Shown here one piece after another: positions 1-5,212 of a DNA stretch of 5,847 nt; position 1 is the stretch's first letter; each line of letters begins with the position of its first letter. Below the pieces are notes generated by a model. It made no database searches, had not been told where the DNA came from, and saw only the letters and a list, made by a program, of their open reading frames with translations. This DNA is from JBOFZL01 sp051655155 (GTDB lineage Bacteria; Bacillota; Clostridia; Peptostreptococcales; Filifactoraceae), in the NCBI GenBank assembly GCA_051655155.1, contig JBOFZL010000010.1:1-5847 (forward strand). Reading direction: 5' to 3'. The position numbers were made by a program, and so were the translations under genes.

Positions 1-115
1 TTGCATGTAATGTTTTTGTTATCGCTGCTGTTAATGTTGTTTTTCCGTGGTCAACGTGGCCTATTGTTCCGATGTTAACGTGTGGTTTACTTCTTTCAAA
101 TTTAGCTTTACTCAT
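1..115 (-). CDS. tuf: Elongation factor Tu, N-terminal 38 codons (3' part beyond window)
   Basis: EF-Tu is the cytoplasmic GTPase that brings aminoacyl-tRNA to the ribosomal A site. Only the first 38 codons are present; the frame is still open at the window edge. The start is the ATG at 115-113, and the peptide begins MSKAKFERSKPHVNIGTIGH, the standard EF-Tu opening. The G1 P-loop GHVDHGKT is at residues 19-26, which distinguishes it from EF-G (AHIDAGKT) and from initiation factors. It follows fusA by 52 nt with no convincing terminator between them, so it is very probably the last gene of the str operon, as in most bacteria. Many genomes carry a second tuf copy; the window cannot show whether this one does. 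Identification is secure, although the rest of the protein cannot be checked. Confidence 0.97.
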   Translation of the reverse strand, partial: MSKAKFERSKPHVNIGTIGHVDHGKTTLTAAITKTLHA

Positions 116-123
116 TGTAAATG

Positions 124-130
124 CCTCCTT
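124..130 (-). promoter_or_regulatory. Ribosome binding site of tuf
   Basis: A perfect AAGGAGG lies 8 nt before the tuf ATG. This is the full consensus complement of the 16S rRNA 3' end and fits a very highly expressed gene. It fixes the tuf start at 115. Confidence 0.92.
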
Positions 131-167
131 ATTTTATTATTTTCTATAAAAATTTAAATAAACACTT

Positions 168-2240
168 TTACTTTCCTTCTTCCATTATCTTCTTAGCAAT
201 AGAATTTGGAACTTCTTCATAGTGATCAAATATCATTGTATAAGTTGCCCTACCTTGTGTTGTAGAACGTAAGTCAGTAGAGTATCCAAACATCTCTGAA
301 AGTGGAACCATAGCTTTGATAGCCTGAGCTCCTCCTTGTTGTGCTTCCATACCTTCTATTCTACCACGACGAGAGTTAAGGTCACCCATAACATCTCCCA
401 TGTAATCTTCTGGCGTTACAACCTCTACCTTAAAAATTGGCTCAAGAATAACAGATTGAGCTTTCTTCATACCATCTTTAAATGCCATAGATGCAGCCAT
501 CTTAAATGCCATCTCAGATGAGTCAACCTCGTGATAGGATCCGTCATAAAGTTCTACTTTTACGTCAACTACCGGATAACCTGCAAGTATTCCTGACTCC
601 ATAGCTCCTTGAACTCCTGCATCTACTGGTCCTATATACTCTTTTGGTATTGCTCCTCCAACTACTGCATTAACAAACTGATATCCAGCACCTGGCTCTT
701 GAGGAATCATTCTTATCTTAACATGACCATATTGTCCTCTACCACCTGATTGTTTAGCATACTTATGCTCAATATCAACAGCATTTTTGATTGTTTCTCT
801 ATATGCAACTTGTGGCGCTCCAACATTTGCCTCTACTTTAAACTCTCTTAACATCCTGTCTACTATAATTTCTAGGTGAAGCTCACCCATTCCTGAAATT
901 ATAGTTTGGCCAGTTTCTTGGTCGGTTCTTACTCTAAATGTAGGATCTTCTTCAGCAAGTCTTTGAAGTGCTACTCCCATCTTTTCTTGAGCTGCTTTAG
1001 TTTTTGGCTCTATAGCAACTGAGATAACCGGATCAGGGAACTCCATTGATTCAAGAATAATCGGAGCATCTGGAGAACAAAGTGTATCACCTGTTGTTGT
1101 ATCTTTTAGTCCTACAGCCGCAGCAATATCACCTGCATATACTGTAGTTATTTCTTCTCTAGTATTTGCATGCATTTGCAGAATACGTCCTATTCTTTCT
1201 TTCTTGTTTTTAGTAGAGTTAATTATATAAGATCCTGAATTAAGAACTCCTGAATAAACCCTAAAAAATGCAAGTTTTCCTACAAAAGGGTCAGCCATTA
1301 TCTTAAATGCAAGCGCAGAGAAAGGTTCTTCATCAGATGATTTTCTTGATGATTCTTCTCCATCTGGTAATACCCCTGTTATAGCAGGTACATCAACTGG
1401 AGATGGCATATAGTCTACAACTGCATCCAGCACAAGCTGTACACCTTTGTTTCTATAAGCAGAACCACAGAATACAGGGTTTATCTCACAAGCGATTACA
1501 CCTTTTCTAAGAGCAGACCTTAGTTCTTGAATAGAAATTTCTTCAGCTTCAAGAAACTTCATAGTTAACTCTTCATCCAATTCCGCTATCTTTTCTACCA
1601 TTATTTCTCTATATTCTTTAGCTTGTTCTAGCATATGATCAGGTATTTCCACCTCTTGCATTTCTGTTCCAAGCTTATCATGAGGAATATATGCCTTCAT
1701 TATCATAAGGTCTATAATTCCCTCAAAACTATCCTCAGCACCAATTGGCAAATGCATAGCAACTGCATTGGCACCAAGTCTATCCTTCATCATATCAACT
1801 ACTCTTAGGAAGTTTGCTCCTATAATATCCATTTTATTAACGAATGCTATTCTTGGAACTCCATAAGTGTTTGCTTGTCTCCATACATTCTCAGATTGAG
1901 GTTCAACCCCACCTTTAGCACAGAAAACTGCCACAGCTCCATCAAGTACTCTTAAAGAACGTTCAACTTCAACTGTGAAGTCTACGTGTCCCGGAGTATC
2001 TATTATATTAATTCTGTGATCTTTCCACTCAGCAGTTGTTGCAGCAGAAGTAATTGTAATACCTCTCTCTTTTTCCTGCTCCATCCAGTCCATCTGAGAT
2101 GCACCTTCGTGAGTTTCTCCTATTTTATGAGTTTTTCCTGTATAGAATAATATTCTCTCTGTAGTCGTTGTTTTTCCGGCATCTATATGTGCCATTATTC
2201 CTATATTTCTTGTTCTTTCCAAAGGAAATTGTCTTGCCAC
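168..2240 (-). CDS. fusA: Elongation factor G (EF-G), translocation GTPase
   Basis: EF-G catalyses GTP-dependent translocation of tRNA and mRNA on the ribosome and, with ribosome recycling factor, splits spent ribosomes. From the chosen GTG start the protein has 690 residues, close to the usual Firmicutes EF-G length. The G domain has the P-loop AHIDAGKT (17-24), switch ERGITI (58-63), DTPGH (81-85) and NKMD (135-138). Further on are the domain III segment RLAEEDPTFRV, the domain IV motif GGRGQYGHV and the domain V stretch DVMGDLNSRRGRIEGME. This is the canonical translocase rather than a TetM-like or EFG-II paralogue. The reading frame stays open 12 codons further upstream, to a TTG at 2276, but that extension runs through the ribosome binding site. 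Starting at GTG gives the family's standard N-terminus (MARQFPLE). It lies 47 nt after rpsG and 52 nt before tuf, inside the str operon. All G motifs are intact. Confidence 0.98.
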   Translation of the reverse strand: MARQFPLERTRNIGIMAHIDAGKTTTTERILFYTGKTHKIGETHEGASQMDWMEQEKERGITITSAATTAEWKDHRINIIDTPGHVDFTVEVERSLRVLDGAVAVFCAKGGVEPQSENVWRQANTYGVPRIAFVNKMDIIGANFLRVVDMMKDRLGANAVAMHLPIGAEDSFEGIIDLMIMKAYIPHDKLGTEMQEVEIPDHMLEQAKEYREIMVEKIAELDEELTMKFLEAEEISIQELRSALRKGVIACEINPVFCGSAYRNKGVQLVLDAVVDYMPSPVDVPAITGVLPDGEESSRKSSDEEPFSALAFKIMADPFVGKLAFFRVYSGVLNSGSYIINSTKNKKERIGRILQMHANTREEITTVYAGDIAAAVGLKDTTTGDTLCSPDAPIILESMEFPDPVISVAIEPKTKAAQEKMGVALQRLAEEDPTFRVRTDQETGQTIISGMGELHLEIIVDRMLREFKVEANVGAPQVAYRETIKNAVDIEHKYAKQSGGRGQYGHVKIRMIPQEPGAGYQFVNAVVGGAIPKEYIGPVDAGVQGAMESGILAGYPVVDVKVELYDGSYHEVDSSEMAFKMAASMAFKDGMKKAQSVILEPIFKVEVVTPEDYMGDVMGDLNSRRGRIEGMEAQQGGAQAIKAMVPLSEMFGYSTDLRSTTQGRATYTMIFDHYEEVPNSIAKKIMEEGK

Positions 2241-2251
2241 TAAATTTGCAA

Positions 2252-2258
2252 CTCCTTT
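2252..2258 (-). promoter_or_regulatory. Ribosome binding site of fusA; decides the GTG start
   Basis: AAAGGAG ends 11 nt before the GTG at 2240-2238, a slightly long spacing. No comparable site precedes the TTG at 2276, and the site would be inside the coding sequence if translation began there. It therefore supports the 690-residue form of EF-G. Confidence 0.8.
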
Positions 2259-2287
2259 CTGCTTATTAACTAGCAACTATACTATTA

Positions 2288-2758
2288 TTAGAATCTATAG
2301 TGCGCGAATGCTCTGTTCGCTTCAGCCATTTTGTGTGTATCTTCTTTCTTCTTAACTGATGCTCCAGTTCCGTTTGCTGCATCCATTATCTCTCTAGCTA
2401 ACTTTGCAGTCATACCTTTTTCATTTCTTAGTCTTGTATATCTTACAAGCCATCTAAGTCCAAGAGTTTCTCTTCTCTCTGGTCTAACTTCCATTGGTAC
2501 TTGATAGTTAGCTCCTCCAACTCTTCTTGCCTTAACTTCTAATACAGGCATTATGTTGTTCATAGCTTTTTCAAAAACTTCAACTGGATCTTCCCCAGTC
2601 TTTTCTTTAATCTCTTCAAAAGCTCCATAAACTATATGTTGCGCCACACCTTTTTTACCGTCTAGCATCACCTTGTTTATTAGCTTTGTTACTACTTTAC
2701 TTGCATAAATTGGATCTGCAAGTACTTCTCTTTTTGGAACATTACCTTTTCTTGGCAC
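2288..2758 (-). CDS. rpsG: 30S ribosomal protein S7
   Basis: S7 nucleates assembly of the 30S head by binding the 3' major domain of 16S rRNA, and it lies at the mRNA exit channel next to the E site. The protein is 156 residues, the standard bacterial length, beginning MPRKGNVPKRE. The beta-hairpin region KARRVGGANYQVPMEVRPER (about 77-96) and the RETLGLRWLV helix are intact, and the C-terminus reads EANRAFAHYRF. The start codon is GTG (2758-2756), 8 nt after a perfect AAGGAGG; no nearby ATG gives the conserved N-terminus. It follows rpsL by 111 nt, a gap that can fold strongly, and precedes fusA by 47 nt. In E. coli S7 is the translational repressor of the str operon, acting in the rpsL-rpsG spacer. 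The structure here would suit similar feedback, but that is inference. Confidence 0.98.
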   Translation of the reverse strand: MPRKGNVPKREVLADPIYASKVVTKLINKVMLDGKKGVAQHIVYGAFEEIKEKTGEDPVEVFEKAMNNIMPVLEVKARRVGGANYQVPMEVRPERRETLGLRWLVRYTRLRNEKGMTAKLAREIMDAANGTGASVKKKEDTHKMAEANRAFAHYRF

Positions 2759-2766
2759 TATTCTTC

Positions 2767-2773
2767 CCTCCTT
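2767..2773 (-). promoter_or_regulatory. Ribosome binding site of rpsG
   Basis: A perfect AAGGAGG lies 8 nt before the GTG start at 2758. Just upstream, ATGATT (2794-2789) and AATCAT (2780-2775) form a weak 6-bp stem with an 8-nt loop. That stem ends one base before the site, so its formation could affect ribosome access, although it is nearly all A-U. Confidence 0.9.
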
Positions 2774-2810
2774 AATGATTAATGGTTAAATCATCGGTAC
2801 TCGACATGCT

Positions 2811-2863
2811 TATTACACAGCGTTGCGCCTATATATTTTTATATATTTACGCACTGTACAATA
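2811..2863 (-). promoter_or_regulatory. Long interrupted hairpin in the rpsL-rpsG spacer; candidate S7 autoregulatory site
   Basis: Read as RNA on the minus strand, TATTGTACAG (2863-2854) pairs over 10 positions, including two G-U pairs, with CTGTGTAATA (2820-2811). The stem continues after a 3-nt bulge (ACG, 2823-2821) with TGCG (2853-2850) against CGCA (2827-2824), a possible U-G pair and a 2x2 internal mismatch. It is capped by ATATAT against ATATAT around an AAAA loop. No U-tract follows, so it is not a terminator; rpsG and fusA must be transcribed through it. It starts only 6 nt after the rpsL stop codon and ends 37 nt before the rpsG ribosome binding site. In E. coli the S7 repressor site occupies this spacer, which suggests the same role here. 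The pairing is seen in the sequence; the function is inferred. Confidence 0.6.
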
Positions 2864-2869
2864 CTGAAA

Positions 2870-3295
2870 TTATTTTTTCTTAGCAGCTTTTGGTCTCTTT
2901 GCACCGTATTTTGATCTTGATTGGCTTCTCTTGTCTACTCCTGAAGTATCCAAAGATCCTCTTACAATATGATATCTAACTCCTGGAAGGTCTTTTACTC
3001 TTCCTCCTCTTATTAATACCACACTGTGTTCTTGAAGGTTGTGACCTTCACCTGGAATATAAGCAGTAACTTCCATTCCATTTGTAAGTCTTACTCTGGC
3101 TACTTTTCTAAGTGCTGAGTTAGGTTTCTTAGGTGTTACTGTTTTCACTGATGTACAAACTCCTCTTTTTTGTGGAGCTGAAATATCAGTTGCCTTCTTC
3201 TTAAGAGTGTTTAAACCCTTTTGAAGTGCTGGGGCTGTAGATTTAGAAATTACTTCTTCTCTGCCCTTTCTAACTAATTGGTTAATAGTTGGCAT
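2870..3295 (-). CDS. rpsL: 30S ribosomal protein S12
   Basis: S12 sits at the interface side of the 30S decoding centre and helps set translational accuracy. The 141-residue protein begins MPTINQLVRKGREEV and carries the extra N-terminal residues, relative to the 124-residue E. coli protein, that are usual in Firmicutes. The decoding-centre loop TPKKPNSALRK (54-64) is wild type: Lys56 corresponds to the E. coli lysine whose substitution gives streptomycin resistance. Lys101 in RVKDLPGVRYH is the second such position and is also unchanged. Asp102 is the residue that RimO methylthiolates in many bacteria. The C-terminus is basic (GAKRPKAAKKK). The ATG at 3295 follows a full AAGGAGGTG. It is the first gene of the str operon here, with its own promoter at 3450-3422 and a leader of about 120 nt. 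Confidence 0.98.
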   Translation of the reverse strand: MPTINQLVRKGREEVISKSTAPALQKGLNTLKKKATDISAPQKRGVCTSVKTVTPKKPNSALRKVARVRLTNGMEVTAYIPGEGHNLQEHSVVLIRGGRVKDLPGVRYHIVRGSLDTSGVDKRSQSRSKYGAKRPKAAKKK

Positions 3296-3302
3296 TTGCG
3301 CA

Positions 3303-3309
3303 CCTCCTT
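3303..3309 (-). promoter_or_regulatory. Ribosome binding site of rpsL
   Basis: AAGGAGG, extended to AAGGAGGTG through 3301, lies 7 nt before the rpsL ATG. It is as strong as this kind of site can be, matching a ribosomal protein gene. Confidence 0.93.
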
Positions 3310-3341
3310 GTTAAAATTTTTTATTGCAAACCAACTGCTAC

Positions 3342-3376
3342 TAGTATTGCTTAGGCGATATATGCTTAAGCTACTA
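3342..3376 (-). other. Second stem-loop in the rpsL leader
   Basis: In the minus-strand RNA, TAGTAGCTTA (3376-3367) pairs with TAAGC (3353-3349) and TACTA (3346-3342), giving 10 bp interrupted by a 2-nt AA bulge. The 13-nt loop contains a possible further GC/GC pair. It lies 32 nt before the rpsL ribosome binding site and has no U-tract after it. The TAGTA of its 5' arm is part of an 8-bp direct repeat, TTATAGTA (3398-3391 and 3379-3372). The first copy lies in the loop and 3' arm of the upstream hairpin, so the TACTA arm could pair with either copy. Whether it regulates anything is unknown. Confidence 0.4.
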
Positions 3377-3383
3377 TAAAATA

Positions 3384-3411
3384 TAGCCTTTACTATAACA
3401 AGTAAAGGCTA
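3384..3411 (-). terminator. Perfect 11-bp stem-loop at the start of the str leader; possible buk terminator or attenuator
   Basis: TAGCCTTTACT (3411-3401) is perfectly complementary to AGTAAAGGCTA (3394-3384), with a 6-nt TGTTAT loop. On the minus strand the stem is followed by TATTTTATAG, a broken and rather weak U-rich tail. The plus-strand tail is poorer, so the orientation fits minus-strand transcription. It is the best terminator candidate downstream of buk, 151 nt after its stop codon. However, it lies after the predicted str promoter, so it would also be the first structure in the rpsL mRNA, starting about 5 nt from the 5' end. It could therefore be a terminator for read-through from buk, an early attenuator, or a 5' stem that protects the mRNA from decay. 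Confidence 0.55.
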
Positions 3412-3421
3412 ATAGTTATAC

Positions 3422-3450
3422 ATTATAAAATCCTATGATATAACTGTTAA
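3422..3450 (-). promoter_or_regulatory. Sigma-A-type promoter of the str operon
   Basis: A -35 box TTAACA (3450-3445, one mismatch to TTGACA) and a perfect -10 box TATAAT (3427-3422) are separated by exactly 17 bp. Transcription would start about 7 nt later, near the A residues at 3417-3416, giving a leader of about 120 nt before the rpsL ATG. This is the strongest promoter-like sequence in the gap and shows that the str genes need not depend on transcription from the buk operon. Confidence 0.85.
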
Positions 3451-3457
3451 GCACTAC

Positions 3458-3489
3458 TTTTAGGGCAAAGCCATTACCCCACCCTAAAA
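3458..3489 (-). repeat. Inverted repeat TTTTAGGG-N16-CCCTAAAA upstream of the str promoter
   Basis: The 8-bp arms at 3489-3482 and 3465-3458 match perfectly around a 16-nt spacer that itself contains a short GGC-TTT-GCC hairpin (3474-3466 region, using part of the right arm in an alternative fold). No U-tract follows on either strand, so it is not a classical terminator. It ends 7 bp before the -35 box. It could be a 3' stem on the buk mRNA or a protein-binding palindrome near the promoter. I see no basis to choose between these. Confidence 0.45.
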
Positions 3490-3562
3490 ATTTACATGCT
3501 CATATAGTTTACCACTTTCAAATATAAAAGTCTAGATATTTTTAAAAGTTTTTAAATTAATT

Positions 3563-4633
3563 TTACTCTTCAGTGTACTCTCTTGCAACTTCTTCTCCTC
3601 TTAGAACTCTTAAAGTCCCCAAGGACAATGATTCCATTTCGTTTTCTCCAGGCAAGATTATAACTTCACCTATAAACTCTACTCTTTCTTTAATCCAGCT
3701 GGTTAACATCTTGCTATACGAAATGCCACCGGTAAGAATAATCCCATCCACCTTTCCAAATAGAACAGTTGCCATTTCACCTACACCTTTTGCAATCTGG
3801 TATGCCATAGCCTCATATACGAGCCTTGCATTTTCATCGCCATTTTCAATCATTTTTTCAACTTCTCTGGCATCTACAGTCCCTAAATACGCCACCAAGC
3901 CACCTTTGCCTCTTAACTGCTTTACCATTGATTTTTGATCATATTTCCCTGAATAACACAACTTAACAAGACTGTTACACGGTACTCTTCCGGATCTTTC
4001 TGGCGAAAATGGTCCTTCATCATCAGAAACAATATCTATCATCTTCCCATTATTATGGGCAGAAAGTGTAATTCCTCCACCAAGATGAGCCACAACAAAA
4101 TTTGACTCCTCATACCTCTTACCTTTAAGCTTTGCTGCCTTCATAGCCATAGCACGAGAGTTTAAAGCATGAACTGAGCTTTCTCTTGGAATTTCTGGCA
4201 TTCCTGAAATTCTAGCTAAATTTTGAAGCTCATCAACCCTAACGGAATCATATATATAGGCTTTAATTCCCAATTCCTTAGCTATATCATAAGCAATAAT
4301 AGCCCCTAAATTACTAGCATGTTCAACATAAGGTCTGTTCATAAGAGTGTCAATCATTAAATCATTGACTTCATAGGCACCTGACTTAACCGGAGGCAAT
4401 AATCCTCCCCTACCAACGATACCAGAAAAATCACTTATATCATAACCATTTTCACTAAGAAACTCCAAAACAGCCTTTTTCCTCATAGGAAACTGATCTT
4501 GAATATGCAAATATTGGCTTATCTCATCAGCACTATGATTAAGAGTCGTAGTTATAAGCTCATTTTCATTTTCATAAACTGAAATCTTAGTAGAAGTAGA
4601 ACCTGGGTTTATTGCTAAAATTCTATAATTCAT
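3563..4633 (-). CDS. buk: Butyrate kinase (acetokinase/ASKHA family)
   Basis: Butyrate kinase converts an acyl phosphate (butyryl phosphate, often also branched-chain ones) and ADP into free acid and ATP in the cytoplasm. The 356-residue length is typical of Buk and shorter than acetate kinase (about 400). The phosphate-1 motif AINPGSTSTKIS (7-18) and the second family motif VVAHLGGGITLSAHNNGK (180-197) are present. So are Asp129 (YDSVRVDEL) and His155 (SSVHALNSR), the likely counterparts of the catalytic Asp and His of acetate kinase, then Arg213 (PERSGR) and the adenosine-site TGGI (301-304). The ATG at 4633 lies 8 nt after the iorB stop codon, so it is probably translated with iorAB. That context suggests it may draw on acyl-CoA from 2-oxo acids through a phosphate acyltransferase encoded elsewhere. 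The substrate cannot be settled from sequence; a branched-chain or arylacetyl phosphate is possible. No strong terminator follows directly. Confidence 0.93.
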   Translation of the reverse strand: MNYRILAINPGSTSTKISVYENENELITTTLNHSADEISQYLHIQDQFPMRKKAVLEFLSENGYDISDFSGIVGRGGLLPPVKSGAYEVNDLMIDTLMNRPYVEHASNLGAIIAYDIAKELGIKAYIYDSVRVDELQNLARISGMPEIPRESSVHALNSRAMAMKAAKLKGKRYEESNFVVAHLGGGITLSAHNNGKMIDIVSDDEGPFSPERSGRVPCNSLVKLCYSGKYDQKSMVKQLRGKGGLVAYLGTVDAREVEKMIENGDENARLVYEAMAYQIAKGVGEMATVLFGKVDGIILTGGISYSKMLTSWIKERVEFIGEVIILPGENEMESLSLGTLRVLRGEEVAREYTEE

Positions 4634-4637
4634 ATAC

Positions 4638-4643
4638 CCTCCT
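4638..4643 (-). promoter_or_regulatory. Ribosome binding site of buk, overlapping the iorB stop codon
   Basis: AGGAGG lies 4 nt before the buk ATG, or 3 nt if the following G is counted. Its first two bases are the last two of the iorB TAG stop codon (4644-4642). A ribosome ending iorB would therefore stop on the buk initiation site, an arrangement that favours translational coupling. Confidence 0.88.
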
Positions 4644-5211
4644 AAACAAGACTCATACCAAGCTCAATAGCTTGCTTGTTAAGTTCAATAAAAGCTGGTT
4701 TTACATTGTCTTCTAATATTTTGTTCCAATTAATATCCTCAAGATTCATTAACTTAATTATAGTTCCAAGTAATATAACATTCATAACCTTGGAATTTCC
4801 AAGTTCGTGAGCTTTTTTCTCAGCCTCCACAACCTTAGTATTTACCTTTTCCTTTAAAAGCTCAAGAACTCCTTCTGGATACTCTCGCTTCCCTGTAAGA
4901 ATAGGCATAGAATTTATTTTATAATCATTAACGACTATCTTTCCATCAGGCTTAAGATATTCAAGCCACCTTAACGCCTCCATCTGCTCAAAAGAAACAA
5001 TCATATCTGCCCCTCCAAGCTCAATAACAGGAGACTCAACTTTATCTCCATACCTAACCTGAGAAGAAACCGATCCTCCCCTTTGGCTCATTCCGTGAAT
5101 TTCACTCATCTTAACATCATATCCAGCCTCTAAAAGACCATTAGTCAGTAGCTTTGCAGCAAGTATAGTACCCTGTCCACCTACTCCTACCAAAAGAATA
5201 TTCTTAGTCAT
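4642..5211 (-). CDS. iorB: Indolepyruvate:ferredoxin oxidoreductase, beta subunit
   Basis: IorB is the smaller subunit of the IOR complex, which oxidatively decarboxylates aryl-2-oxo acids (indolepyruvate, phenylpyruvate, 4-hydroxyphenylpyruvate) to aryl-acetyl-CoA and passes electrons to ferredoxin. It belongs to the pyruvate/ketoisovalerate oxidoreductase gamma-type domain family. The 189-residue length is usual. Seen motifs are GVGGQGT (9-15) in the first strand-loop, EIHGMSQRGGSVSSQVRYG (37-55), which is strongly characteristic of IorB, and GNSKVMNVILLG (138-149). No iron-sulphur cysteines are present, as expected, because those are in IorA. The ATG at 5211 is 1 nt after the iorA stop codon, and the stop codon lies inside the buk ribosome binding site. 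A relative acting on other 2-oxo acids cannot be excluded, but the pairing with IorA makes this assignment good. Confidence 0.93.
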   Translation of the reverse strand: MTKNILLVGVGGQGTILAAKLLTNGLLEAGYDVKMSEIHGMSQRGGSVSSQVRYGDKVESPVIELGGADMIVSFEQMEALRWLEYLKPDGKIVVNDYKINSMPILTGKREYPEGVLELLKEKVNTKVVEAEKKAHELGNSKVMNVILLGTIIKLMNLEDINWNKILEDNVKPAFIELNKQAIELGMSLV

Positions 5212-5212
5212 C

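Noticed and set aside
133..162. Possible hairpin between fusA and tuf: TTTATT, TAA bulge, ATTTT, loop, AAAAT, AATAAA
   Set aside because: Every pair is A-U, so it is weak and common by chance in AT-rich DNA. It is not a terminator, because tuf is expected to be co-transcribed.
116..167. Possible separate tuf promoter in the fusA-tuf gap
   Set aside because: TATAGA and AATAAT resemble -10 boxes, but no -35 box lies at a proper distance and the stretch is nearly all A/T.
336..521. Plus-strand open frame of 61 codons inside fusA
   Set aside because: It is antisense to the conserved EF-G coding sequence and encodes no recognisable motif, so it is a shadow of fusA.
2786..2794. Two-codon open frame ATG-ATT-TAA just before the rpsG ribosome binding site
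   Set aside because: It has no convincing ribosome binding site of its own and so short a frame arises readily by chance.
2831..2863. Possible promoter between rpsL and rpsG (TTGTAC with AT-rich sequence after it)
   Set aside because: No good -10 box falls 16-18 bp downstream: TATAAA is 12 bp away and TATATA 20 bp. The AT-rich part is better explained as the cap of the hairpin.
3054..3136. Possible streptomycin-resistance changes in S12
   Set aside because: Both classical lysine positions (Lys56 in TPKKPNS and Lys101 in RVKDLP) are the wild-type residue, so there is no sign of resistance mutations.
3573..3938. Plus-strand open frame of 121 codons inside buk
   Set aside because: It mirrors the butyrate kinase gene, whose own frame has full family motifs. 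The plus-strand product looks like nothing known and has no convincing ribosome binding site.
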